Source: CAVZBT01 sp963773605
Lineage (GTDB): Bacteria > Acidobacteriota > UBA6911
Direction: 5' to 3'
NCBI GenBank assembly: GCA_963773605.1
Contig: CAVZBT010000012.1
Coordinates: 372,001 to 436,000, forward strand
Length of the DNA: 64,000 bases
Shown: one piece after another, positions 1 to 8,181 of the stretch
How positions within the stretch are numbered: the stretch's first letter is position 1
How the letters are laid out: each line of letters begins with the position of its first letter
Program-made: the position numbers and the translations under genes
Notes under the pieces: model-generated
What the model saw: the letters and a program-made list of their open reading frames with translations, nothing else
Told to the model about the DNA's origin: nothing
The model's database searches: none

Positions 1-1
1 C

Positions 2-826
2 CACTTTATCTGCACGCTCCGGTGGCGTCTCCTTATGCGCCCGGTGATGCCTTCCCTCGCCGTGCCGGAGCTCTTTGGCATTTTCTGCATGGGGTTGTTC
101 TTCAACCTGGCCTTTCCCACGGTGATCGGCGGCGACGTGGTAAAGGCATATTATGCCGGCAAACCGGCGCAGCGTTTTGCCGAGAGCTTTGCCACGACCT
201 TCCTGGACCGGGACGCCGGCATGTTCGCCATGATGGTGATCGCCTGCGCCGCGGCCCTGACGCAATCCGTGACCATTCCAGGGGTTCCTGTCCACCTGAT
301 CATCTGGGGTGCATCCGCGGCTTTCGCGTGCGTCAACCTGGCCATCTTCACGCCAAGGCTGCACCGGGTGTTCACGTGCGTCCTTCAAAGGGCTAATCTG
401 CGCGCGATCGCAAGAAAGGTCGATGCGGTGTCGGGCGTGTTCCTTGCGATGGGAAAGAACCCCGGAGTCCTCGTCGGCGCGCTCCTGATCTCGCTTGCCA
501 ACCAGCTCCTCGTCATCACGGTGACGTGGACCATGGCTTCGGGGTTGCGCATAACGCTGCCGTTCCGGTACTTCCTCATTTTCGTTCCCGTCATCACGCT
601 GGTTTCCATGGTCCCGGTGAGTCTCAACGGCATGGGCCTGCGCGAATACGCGTTCGTAAGCCTTTTCGGAGCTATCGGGGTGGACCATGAGGCGTGCCTG
701 GCGCTCGGGCTGTTGTCCTCGGCCGTCATCGTGCTGTCGGCTATTCCGGGCGGCTTCGTGTACCTGCTGTATCGTTCCCGCGCCGACATCCGGCAGATGG
801 CTGCGCTGGAGACCGACTTTACGTGA
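2..826 (+). CDS. UPF0104/lysylphosphatidylglycerol-synthase-type flippase-like membrane protein (5' partial)
   Basis: The reading frame is open from the first bases of the window, so the start lies upstream; 274 residues are visible. The protein is hydrophobic with several predicted membrane segments. It has the block FFNLAFPTVIGGDVVKAYYA, which matches the conserved N-x-x-x-P-x-x-x-G-G-D region of the UPF0104/AglD-like family (flippase-domain relatives of MprF). A second conserved region is PVSLNGMGLREYAFVSLF near residue 205. By family it would be an inner-membrane protein possibly involved in lipid or glycolipid translocation; the substrate cannot be told. It lies 100 bp upstream of yqeC on the same strand. 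Confidence 0.8.
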   Translation, partial: HFICTLRWRLLMRPVMPSLAVPELFGIFCMGLFFNLAFPTVIGGDVVKAYYAGKPAQRFAESFATTFLDRDAGMFAMMVIACAAALTQSVTIPGVPVHLIIWGASAAFACVNLAIFTPRLHRVFTCVLQRANLRAIARKVDAVSGVFLAMGKNPGVLVGALLISLANQLLVITVTWTMASGLRITLPFRYFLIFVPVITLVSMVPVSLNGMGLREYAFVSLFGAIGVDHEACLALGLLSSAVIVLSAIPGGFVYLLYRSRADIRQMAALETDFT

Positions 827-926
827 GCACCGGAAGGTGCTGTGCCCGTACTGAACAGAGGTGCGGCTGCATCATCCGAAAGCGCCCCGCGGTCGCGCTC
901 TCGGCTTTCGATCCTATCGGAGAGGG

Positions 927-1706
927 ATGCCCTTGTTCGCAGAACAATTCGATTTCAGGCTCCCGGCGCTGGTGAACTTCGTCGGGGGAGGCGGCAAGAC
1001 CGGCCTGATCCTGAGGCTGCTGGATGAAATGGGCCAGGCGCAACCGGTCCTGTACACGACCACGACCAGGATCCACCCGCCGCATCCTGCCGGAGGCCTA
1101 TCCGTTCTCTCCTGCGACGACCTGCGGCTGCTAAAGGCGATGTTGGGCCGCTCGGCGAGCTTCTGCCCGCCGGGGTTTTCCCGGTTGGTAGCCACCCGCC
1201 TCCGCGTGGGGCCCAACCTGCTGGGCGGCGTGCCGCCGGATTTCGCGCGCGATGTGCGCGGTTCATTCCCCCTCATCCTGAACGAGGCCGATGGCGCCCG
1301 GAGCATGTCGCTGAAGTTCCCGCGCCCCGGGGAGCCCGTCCTGATGGACGGCGGAGACTACCTGGTGGCCGTGATCGGGGTCGACTGTCTCGACAAGCCT
1401 CTCGGTCCTGAAACGGTTTTCCGGTGGGAGGTCCGGCCCGGACAGCTTGCCTTGCGGGAGGGCGCACCCCTGACGCCGCAGGTGGCCGCGTCGATCCTTC
1501 TGCACCCCGAGGGGGTCTGCAGGAACTGGCACCCGGGCGTGCGCTTGATCGTCTACGTGAACAAGGTGGATTCGGACCGCGAGGAAGGTCCCGCGCGGGA
1601 ACTCGCCTATGCCCTTCTCAACATCGGGGCGTTCCCGGTGGAACGCATCGTCCTGGGGAGCGTCGAACGCCTGCGGGCGTCCTCGATTGCCCCCCGCAGG
1701 CAGTGA
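927..1706 (+). CDS. yqeC: selenium-dependent hydroxylase accessory protein YqeC-like
   Basis: This 259-residue protein has a glycine-rich P-loop-like motif, VNFVGGGGKTGLI, near the N-terminus, followed by TTTTRIHPP and NEADGARS, the signature blocks of the YqeC family. In that family the protein accompanies selenium-dependent molybdenum hydroxylases and probably works in cofactor maturation; none of those hydroxylases is in this window. I chose the ATG at 927 because homologous sequence begins there (MPLFAEQF) and a GGAGAGGG purine stretch lies just before it. An upstream in-frame ATG at 861 would add an unlike, Arg-rich 22 residues. The stop is 3 bp before the next gene, so they are probably co-transcribed. 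Confidence 0.78.
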   Translation: MPLFAEQFDFRLPALVNFVGGGGKTGLILRLLDEMGQAQPVLYTTTTRIHPPHPAGGLSVLSCDDLRLLKAMLGRSASFCPPGFSRLVATRLRVGPNLLGGVPPDFARDVRGSFPLILNEADGARSMSLKFPRPGEPVLMDGGDYLVAVIGVDCLDKPLGPETVFRWEVRPGQLALREGAPLTPQVAASILLHPEGVCRNWHPGVRLIVYVNKVDSDREEGPARELAYALLNIGAFPVERIVLGSVERLRASSIAPRRQ

Positions 1707-1709
1707 CGG

Positions 1710-2558
1710 ATGAACGTGCGGCTCATCACGAGCAAGACCAACCCGGTCCTCAAAGCGATCCGAAATGCGGCCGCTCCGGCGCGCCACGCCCCCGAGGAAC
1801 TCGTCGTGGCCGAGGGGGTGCGTGTCATCGAGGAGGCGGCCCGCAACGGCTGTGAGGTGCGCACGCTGCTCGTATCCGAGACCTTTGGGGCCACGGCAAG
1901 AGAGAGCGCGCTGCTGGACTCCTGCGCCGCGGCGGGTGCGCGGCTTTACCGCGCGGCGGACAAGCTGTACCGGACCGTTTCCGGCGTCGTCGCGCCGCAA
2001 GGGGCCGTCGCGCTGGTGCGGGTCCCCGTCGCGGGTCTCGGGGCGGCCCTGCGCGACCCGGACCCGTTGTTCGTCTGTGGCTGCGAGATCCAAGACCCGG
2101 GCAACCTCGGCTCTCTCATTCGCACCGCGGCGGCGGCGGGGTGCTCGTTTTTTTGCACCACGCCGGGGACGGTTTCCGCGCGTAACCCCAAAACTATCCG
2201 GGCGAGTGCGGGCGCCTTTTTCCGGATTCCCGTGGTGGAGCGGGTCGCGCCGGGCGAGCTCGTTGAAGGCTGCGCCGCCCGCGGCATAAACCTGTACCGC
2301 ACATCGGCCTCGGAGGGGGAGGATTTTATCCGAATACGTTTCGGGCCCGCGACCGGGATACTGCTCGGCAATGAAGGCCAGGGGTTCGGCCGCCGGGACT
2401 GGTCGGGCATCCCCGCGATCCGGATCCCCATGGCTTCGGGAGTCGAATCCCTGAATGTTGCCGCGGCCGGCGCGGTCATCGTGTTTGAAGCTTGCCGGCA
2501 GCGGGGGGGCCGGGCGCGGCGCCCGGAGGCTGCGCAGGCCGAGGAGGTCGGGCCATGA
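1710..2558 (+). CDS. TrmH/SpoU-family RNA 2'-O-methyltransferase
   Basis: The 282-residue protein shows all three SpoU motifs in order: motif 1 QDPGNLGSLIRTA near residue 128, motif 2 LLGNEGQGF near residue 219, and motif 3 IPMASGVESLNVAAAGAV near residue 240. These form the trefoil-knot SAM-binding site. An N-terminal substrate-binding domain (SpoU_sub_bind type) precedes them. The enzyme should methylate a ribose 2'-OH in rRNA or tRNA using S-adenosylmethionine. The exact target (23S rRNA as in RlmB, or tRNA) cannot be assigned. Its last codons overlap the start of rarA as ATGA, suggesting coupled translation. Confidence 0.9.
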   Translation: MNVRLITSKTNPVLKAIRNAAAPARHAPEELVVAEGVRVIEEAARNGCEVRTLLVSETFGATARESALLDSCAAAGARLYRAADKLYRTVSGVVAPQGAVALVRVPVAGLGAALRDPDPLFVCGCEIQDPGNLGSLIRTAAAAGCSFFCTTPGTVSARNPKTIRASAGAFFRIPVVERVAPGELVEGCAARGINLYRTSASEGEDFIRIRFGPATGILLGNEGQGFGRRDWSGIPAIRIPMASGVESLNVAAAGAVIVFEACRQRGGRARRPEAAQAEEVGP

Positions 2559-3898
2559 GCCGACCGCTGTTCCCTGATCCCCCCAGTCCCGCGGCTCCCG
2601 TCGACGTGCCCCTGGCCGAGCGCATGCGCCCGCGGAGTCTGGACGAACTCGTCGGACAGGCGCACCTCGTCGGCGCCGGGCAGGTGCTCCGTGAGATGAT
2701 CCGGCGGGACCAGCTGATGTCCATCATCCTGTGGGGCCCGCCCGGAACCGGCAAGACGACGCTCGCCCGCGTCGTCGCCAAAGAAACGCGCGCCCCGTTC
2801 GTGTCTTACAGCGCCGTCCTGTCGGGGATAAAGGAAATCAAGTCGGTGATGGCGGCAGCGGAGCGCAGCTTCCGCGCCTCGGGCGCCAGGACCGTCGTTT
2901 TCGTCGACGAAATCCATCGCTTCAACAAGGCGCAGCAGGACGCCTTCCTCCCCTATGTCGAGTCCGGCGTCATTATCCTGATCGGCGCGACGACCGAAAA
3001 CCCCTCGTTCGAGGTCATCGGCGCACTGCTGTCGAGGGCAAAGGTCTATGTGCTTAACCCCCTGACCCCGGACGAGGTTGAGCAGATTCTGGTCCGGGCG
3101 CTGGAGGATCCGGAGCGGGGGCTTGGCAGGACCCGCATCGCGGTTGCCGACGGCGTGCTCCACCGGCTCGCGGTTTTCGCCAACGGCGACGCGCGCGTCG
3201 CCTTGAACACCCTGGAGATTGCCGTGTCGCTGGCCCGCAACCGCGCGGGGTCGGGCGAACCGGAGCTCACCCCGGACGACCTGGAAGCCGCCCTGCAGCG
3301 TAAACTGCCGCAGTACGACAAAACCGGCGAGGAGCACTACAACCTGATCTCGGCGCTGCACAAGTCGATGCGCAACAGCGATCCTGACGCCGCGCTGTAT
3401 TGGCTCGGGCGCATGCTCGAAGGAGGGGAAGACCCGGTCTACATCGCGCGGCGCCTGGTGCGGTTTGCCTCGGAGGACGTGGGGATGGCGGACGTCCGCG
3501 CCCTGACCGTGGCGCTCAATGCCACGGAAGCCGTGCGGCTCGTGGGCCTCCCGGAGTGCAAGCTCGCCCTGGCTCAGGCTGCGGTTTACCTGTCGGTCGC
3601 CCCGAAATCGAATGCGCTCTACACGGCCTATGGCGAGGTCGAATCCGACGTCCAGAACACATTCAATGAGCCGCCGCCCATGCACATCCGCAACGCCCCG
3701 ACGCGGCTCATGAAAGAGCTCGGGTATGGGCGCGAGTACCAGTACGCGCACGACGTGGAGGGAAAAGTGGCGGATATGGACTGCCTCCCGGAGTCCCTCA
3801 AGCACCGGCGCTATTACCACCCCACGGACCAGGGCATGGAACGGCGCATCCAGGAAATCCTGCGGGATCTACAGAACAGGAAAAAACCGAAACCGTGA
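2555..3898 (+). CDS. rarA: replication-associated recombination protein A (AAA+ ATPase, RarA/MgsA)
   Basis: The 447-residue product has the RarA layout: an N-terminal RMRPRSLDELVGQAHLVG box, Walker A GPPGTGKTT near residue 63, Walker B VFVDEIHRF near residue 115, the AAA+ sensor block GATTENPSFEV, and the C-terminal MgsA tetramerisation region ending in YHPTDQGMERRI. RarA is a clamp-loader-like ATPase acting at stalled replication forks. The ATG at 2555 overlaps the stop of the upstream methyltransferase by four bases. A longer in-frame reading from 2492 adds only low-complexity Gly/Ala/Arg residues and is unlikely. Confidence 0.95.
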   Translation: MSRPLFPDPPSPAAPVDVPLAERMRPRSLDELVGQAHLVGAGQVLREMIRRDQLMSIILWGPPGTGKTTLARVVAKETRAPFVSYSAVLSGIKEIKSVMAAAERSFRASGARTVVFVDEIHRFNKAQQDAFLPYVESGVIILIGATTENPSFEVIGALLSRAKVYVLNPLTPDEVEQILVRALEDPERGLGRTRIAVADGVLHRLAVFANGDARVALNTLEIAVSLARNRAGSGEPELTPDDLEAALQRKLPQYDKTGEEHYNLISALHKSMRNSDPDAALYWLGRMLEGGEDPVYIARRLVRFASEDVGMADVRALTVALNATEAVRLVGLPECKLALAQAAVYLSVAPKSNALYTAYGEVESDVQNTFNEPPPMHIRNAPTRLMKELGYGREYQYAHDVEGKVADMDCLPESLKHRRYYHPTDQGMERRIQEILRDLQNRKKPKP

Positions 3899-3945
3899 CT
3901 GTCGCCGCCGTGTGTAATCGGGGCGCGCCCGTGATGCGCTCCGTT

Positions 3946-4785
3946 CTAGACGCGGTAATACATGATCAGGACGACCACGGCCAGCGCGACGCGGTAAACG
4001 ACAAACGGGGTGAACGTGTTCGACTGGATGTAGCGCAGGAAATACCGGATGCAGAGAAACCCGGTTATCGCCGCCGTGACCACTCCCACGGCCAGCACAA
4101 CCCAGCTCATCCCGGAAAATGCCTCGGGGCCTGCCCCGGGCTGGCGGACCGCCTTCAGGAGGTGCCATCCCTCGAGCAGCCCTGCCCCGACGACGATCGG
4201 GGTGGCGAGCAGGAAGGAGAAGCGCGCGGACGATGGCCGGTCCATGTCCCTCAGCAGCGCGGCGCTGATCGTGATGCCGCTCCTGGAAACGCCCGGTATC
4301 AGCGCCAGTGCCTGCCCCGCCCCGATAAGAATCGTATCCGTCAGGGTCAACTGCGCCAGTGTCCGGTTCTGTCGGCCCCTCCGCTCCGCGAAGTAGAGCA
4401 GCATGCCGAATACCACCAGGGTCACCACCGTCACAATCGGAGACCGTAGCGCTTCCTCGACGGTACTCTCGAACGCGAGGCCCACCACCATGGCGGGAAT
4501 GGTCCCGACCAACAGGAACCAGGCGAGCCTCCGCTCGGTGCCGTCGAAAGGCCGGCCCTGCAAGATGCCGGTAATTCCCTCGCGCGCCAGAACGATCCAA
4601 TCCTTCCAGAAGAAGGCGAGTACGGCAATTGCGGTCCCGACGTGGAGCGACACATCGAAAATGAGCCCGTTGGGTTCCCAGCCGAAAATCCAGGGCACCA
4701 GTATCAGGTGCGCCGAGCTGCTGACCGGCAGGAACTCAGTGAGGCCCTGAACCAACCCGAGAATAGCCGCCGCCACAATATCCAT
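3946..4785 (-). CDS. uppP: undecaprenyl-diphosphatase (bacitracin resistance protein)
   Basis: This polytopic 279-residue membrane protein begins MDIVAAAILGLVQGLTEFLP and continues VSSSAHL, which is the first UppP signature. The second, LIPGVSRSGITISAALLRDM, lies near residue 163. UppP removes a phosphate from undecaprenyl pyrophosphate, recycling the lipid carrier for peptidoglycan and other wall polymers. I chose ATG 4785 because it matches the family start; an in-frame TTG at 4797 would add four residues. The gene converges with rarA and lies 124 bp downstream of batD on the same strand. Confidence 0.96.
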   Translation of the reverse strand: MDIVAAAILGLVQGLTEFLPVSSSAHLILVPWIFGWEPNGLIFDVSLHVGTAIAVLAFFWKDWIVLAREGITGILQGRPFDGTERRLAWFLLVGTIPAMVVGLAFESTVEEALRSPIVTVVTLVVFGMLLYFAERRGRQNRTLAQLTLTDTILIGAGQALALIPGVSRSGITISAALLRDMDRPSSARFSFLLATPIVVGAGLLEGWHLLKAVRQPGAGPEAFSGMSWVVLAVGVVTAAITGFLCIRYFLRYIQSNTFTPFVVYRVALAVVVLIMYYRV

Positions 4786-4909
4786 TATCGCCCCCAAGCC
4801 AATTCGCCTGACGCAACCGGCGGGAGGCGCGCCTCGCCTTCCACGCCCCGTCGAGTATACCCACGCAGGCCGAGATCAGCCGGAACCGGATTGCGCCGCC
4901 GGCCGGCGC

Positions 4910-6223
4910 TCACTCTAGCATGAGCGGCTTCGGTTTAGAAGTGCTGGGACCACCTGTGCCACCTGTCCCGGCGGCGTGTTTGCCGGTGCGCTCGCACTCA
5001 AGCAGCAAGTCCCGGAACAATGCGGCAATTTCGCGTCTCGATTCCGGCGGCGGCGCAGCCGGACTGAACCGCCAGCGCTCCACGGCCGCCCGGCAGGCGT
5101 CCGCCTTGCTTCGTGCGGCCGCGTCACCGGACACTTCGCGCTGGCACCGCTGAACGACCCGGTGGGCCGTTTCGAAGTATGGGCGGGTGGCACTGGACAT
5201 CATCTCTTCGGTGTTCAGCAGGTCGCGCAGGCCGCTAACCGCCTGCCGCGCGGCGGGCAGGGTTCCCGACCGGATTCGGCGGAGCAGGACCCAAACCGCG
5301 GCCGCCACCGCTCCCCCGAGGCCCCAGAGCGCAAGGACGGCCCGCCATGAACCCGACCCGTCCTGTCGTTCAGCGTCCCCGGCGGGCGGCTTGGGTTGTC
5401 CGCCCGGAAGTGAGGTTCCCGGCGCGGGCGACGGGATGCGGACGACCGTGACCTGCTGCGACTCCGGATGGAAGACGGACAATGTGAGATCTGCGATCCC
5501 ACCCCCGCCCACCGTGCGAATTTCCCAGCGCCGCCTCATCAGGAGCGAGGGGAGCCCCCCCTCGTTGACGTCTCCCGGCTGGACCGTGTTCTCGTAGTTG
5601 ACCTGGCGCGCCGTGACTTGTCCGTCCTGCGTTCCGACCAGCCACAGAGCCGGGTCGAATAGAGCAAGGAGGGCCGTGCCCTGGAGGTCCAGGAACAGCG
5701 CAGGCGCGCCGGCGCGGCTTTCCTCAAACAGGCTGCCCGAAACCGATCCGACCAGGGGGGCTCTGCCGCGACCGCCCTGCGGCTCCCTGACCTGCATGCG
5801 GACCGGGTCCGACACCCCGATTACATCCCATTGGCCGGGATCGGTGCGGGAACGGGACCGCTTGACCTTGACCCGCAGAGGCGGGATCCGCGTGTCGCCG
5901 CCATACAGCGGGAAGACCACCACCTGGCGCAGAAGGTATTCCTCGAACCTGCCGTCGGCCGCGCGTCTCCGCCCGGAATCGCTGAGCGGGACGGATTCAG
6001 CCCAGAAGCCGGAGAACTGCTGCGGGTCGACGTCAACCGCCGCGGGAGGCTCCACGACTCTGAGCCGGTACACGATCGCGACCTGCTGGCCCACAAACGG
6101 AGAGCCAACGGAGGTCTCGGTCACAACGGTCATGTCCGGGGCGATCCTGGTCTCTACCCGCTCGCCGGCCTCGGCACGAGCGGGCAGAAATACGAACAGC
6201 AGCGCCACGGTAGTGATTTTCAC
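4910..6223 (-). CDS. BatD-like aerotolerance protein
   Basis: A 437-residue envelope protein with an N-terminal signal peptide (KITTVALLFVFLPARAEA), an extracytoplasmic beta-rich region with the motif GSPFVGQQVAIVYRL typical of BatD, and a C-terminal membrane helix (AVLALWGLGGAVAAAVWVLL) followed by a cytoplasmic tail of about 110 residues. The GTG start at 6223 overlaps the stop of the preceding batB-like gene as GTGA and has GGGAGGGA 9 bp upstream, so translation is probably coupled. Bat proteins are linked by family studies to stress and oxygen tolerance; the molecular function is unknown. It is the last gene of the three-gene bat operon. Confidence 0.82.
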   Translation of the reverse strand: MKITTVALLFVFLPARAEAGERVETRIAPDMTVVTETSVGSPFVGQQVAIVYRLRVVEPPAAVDVDPQQFSGFWAESVPLSDSGRRRAADGRFEEYLLRQVVVFPLYGGDTRIPPLRVKVKRSRSRTDPGQWDVIGVSDPVRMQVREPQGGRGRAPLVGSVSGSLFEESRAGAPALFLDLQGTALLALFDPALWLVGTQDGQVTARQVNYENTVQPGDVNEGGLPSLLMRRRWEIRTVGGGGIADLTLSVFHPESQQVTVVRIPSPAPGTSLPGGQPKPPAGDAERQDGSGSWRAVLALWGLGGAVAAAVWVLLRRIRSGTLPAARQAVSGLRDLLNTEEMMSSATRPYFETAHRVVQRCQREVSGDAAARSKADACRAAVERWRFSPAAPPPESRREIAALFRDLLLECERTGKHAAGTGGTGGPSTSKPKPLMLE

Positions 6224-7068
6224 AGGGGCAATCCCTCCCGACGGTCCCGGCGCCAATCCAGTAGCCTTTCGGCGGTCAGCAACAGCAGTGCGAGCCCCGC
6301 GAGCACCTGAACGAGACCGAGGGCAGCCCGGAGACCTGCCCCTGGGGTACCCCGGCGCCGGAGCATCGACGCAGGGGTGCGGGGCTCCGATGCCCAAACC
6401 CAGGCGCCGGCTGTTGGGCGTGCTCCGAATTGAGCGCGGCCGACGTCGTTGAGACTGACGGCGAGCGTGGGAGGCCCGCCCTCCCGGGCAAACAGCTTTT
6501 CGATGTCCGAGGCCGGCAGCCTGGTTACGATGACGACGCGCCGCCCGGGGCTCGCGGCGCCCACCGAACCGAGAAGGGTGCCCGCCTGTTCGGGCAGAGA
6601 GGACAGGCTCGGGCTGGCCTCCCGAGCGACCCTGTCCACGAGGATGAGGGCACCCTCCAGATCAAACGTCCAGGGCGCAATCTCCTCCAGCAGCGGGGCC
6701 AAGCGGAAAACGCCGATCCTGGAGTTCGGGAATTGCGGTGCCACCGCACGCAGGGCATCGGCCACCGTTCCGCGCTCGGCCGCCACCGGATCGATCACGC
6801 CGCCGTCAATCACGATGGCAAGCTCGGAAACGGGTGGCCTGCTCTGCGTGCCGTTGCCGCGTCTCACGAGGATCCCCGACAGCGTACCCACGGATGCGAC
6901 AAACAGCATCCCGCTTGCGGCTATCACCCCCCAGCCCTCGGTGGCCCCGAACAGGTGCGGGTCGCCGAAGCGCCGCTGCCGGCGACGACGCAGGATCTCG
7001 GCGCCAACGGCGGCGCAGGAAACCGCGATTACGAGTGCGGTCGCAAATATTCGGTCCCAGGCCGGCAT
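6220..7068 (-). CDS. BatB-like von Willebrand factor A-type membrane protein, degenerate metal site
   Basis: The 282-residue protein has N-terminal membrane segments (residues about 5-23 and 46-66), a soluble domain and a C-terminal membrane helix (AALGLVQVLAGLALLLL), the topology of BatB. The expected metal-binding DxSxS of the VWA fold is replaced by IVIDGGVIDP, so the Mg2+ site looks lost. The later part (GRRVVIVTRLPASDIEKL) still resembles a VWA beta-strand region. It lies between batA (6-bp gap) and batD (overlap). Assignment rests mainly on position and topology, so a divergent unknown protein is an alternative. Confidence 0.7.
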   Translation of the reverse strand: MPAWDRIFATALVIAVSCAAVGAEILRRRRQRRFGDPHLFGATEGWGVIAASGMLFVASVGTLSGILVRRGNGTQSRPPVSELAIVIDGGVIDPVAAERGTVADALRAVAPQFPNSRIGVFRLAPLLEEIAPWTFDLEGALILVDRVAREASPSLSSLPEQAGTLLGSVGAASPGRRVVIVTRLPASDIEKLFAREGGPPTLAVSLNDVGRAQFGARPTAGAWVWASEPRTPASMLRRRGTPGAGLRAALGLVQVLAGLALLLLTAERLLDWRRDRREGLPL

Positions 7069-7074
7069 AGTTTT

Positions 7075-8070
7075 CTAACCAGGCAATTCGGCCAGAACGA
7101 AGCGATGCAGCAGGAATTCGAGCAGGAGCAGCCCCAGCGCGGCCCCGGCCAGCAATCTGATCCAGAAAGACCCCGATTCACGCGGGATCGACGCGCCCGG
7201 TTCGCGGGTCCGGGCTGTAACTGCCGCGAGCGCCCGGCGGAGTTCTTCGGCGGACCGCACGCGCCGGTATGCCCCGCCGGTCCTCCGGCTGACCGCAGCG
7301 AGCGCCGCGTCGTCGATGTCGATCCGCGCCTGCAATTCCAATTGTTCGCCCTCGGCGCCAGGGACCCGGAGGCGGGTGGCCTCATCGGTTCCCATCCCGA
7401 CGGAGTCGATCACGACCCCAAGGAGCCGGCCCATTTCCGCGGCATCGCCGGGCGCAATCGCCCCGCGGTTGTTCACGCCGTCGGTGATGAGGACGATCCT
7501 GCGGGACACCCACGGTCCGCCGCGAAAACGGTTCAGCGCGCTGCCCAGCCCGCTGCCCATCGCGGTACCGTCTTCGCCATAGGCCGCCGGCCTGATCCGG
7601 GAGATCGCCCGCAATACGGCGTCGTGGTCCGGTGTGATCGGCGCAACCAGGCGCGGTGTGCCGGAAAACGTAATCAAGCCCATTTCCGCATCGGGGTTGG
7701 CCTGTACAAACTCCCGGAGCTTGTCCTTGGCCGCCTCGAGGCGGCCCGAGGGGCCGAAGTCCTCCGCCGTCATGGAACTGGATGTGTCCATCACGATGAC
7801 GATCGCGGATGGCAGCGAGACGGGCTCCATCGGGCCGGGCGCCGTGATGCCGGCCAGCAGCGGCACGAGCGCAAGCATCGCGATGTATCTCAGTTGGGGA
7901 ACGAGCACCGCGGCCGCGACGCCTTGTTCGTGCTTGCCGGGGAGCCATTCCGCCGCCGAGCATCGGATCGAGGGCGGCCCTGTGCGGCGCAACGCCTGCG
8001 CCATGAAGAGAATCAGGGGCACAACCGCGGCGCAGAGCAGCCAAGGAGAGGAAAACTCGATATTTGCCAT
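7075..8070 (-). CDS. BatA-like von Willebrand factor A domain membrane protein
   Basis: The 331-residue protein starts with the aerotolerance-regulator N-terminal block (IEFSSPWLLCAAVVPLILF), has a second membrane helix near residues 62-80, a VWA domain with an intact MIDAS motif (VIVMDTSSSM, then the Thr block GEDGTAMGSGLGSAL and VLITDGVNN), and a C-terminal membrane anchor. It should be an inner-membrane protein exposing a metal-dependent protein-binding domain. It is the first gene of batA-batB-batD and diverges from guaA. The moxR and DUF58 genes that often accompany bat genes are not adjacent here. Confidence 0.88.
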   Translation of the reverse strand: MANIEFSSPWLLCAAVVPLILFMAQALRRTGPPSIRCSAAEWLPGKHEQGVAAAVLVPQLRYIAMLALVPLLAGITAPGPMEPVSLPSAIVIVMDTSSSMTAEDFGPSGRLEAAKDKLREFVQANPDAEMGLITFSGTPRLVAPITPDHDAVLRAISRIRPAAYGEDGTAMGSGLGSALNRFRGGPWVSRRIVLITDGVNNRGAIAPGDAAEMGRLLGVVIDSVGMGTDEATRLRVPGAEGEQLELQARIDIDDAALAAVSRRTGGAYRRVRSAEELRRALAAVTARTREPGASIPRESGSFWIRLLAGAALGLLLLEFLLHRFVLAELPG

Positions 8071-8152
8071 AGGCTAATACAGGAGACAGGTGTCGGGCGC
8101 TGCGCCGCGGGCTCGAATCGCGAGCGGGGGTCGTTCACGGTGGCCCATTCTG

Positions 8153-8181
8153 TTGAAAACTCGAAGGTGGTCGGCTATTGT
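8153..8181 (+). promoter_or_regulatory. predicted sigma-70-type promoter of guaA
   Basis: TTGAAA (8153-8158) and TATTGT (8176-8181) are separated by exactly 17 bp. A transcription start about 7 bp after the -10 box would fall near 8188, which is downstream of the ATG at 8182 and upstream of the GGGAG at 8213. This bears on the choice of the guaA start. Confidence 0.55.

Noticed and set aside
1946..3820. A 624-codon minus-strand frame opposite rarA
   Set aside because: It is an antisense shadow of high-GC codon structure, with unlikely composition and no similarity that I recognise.
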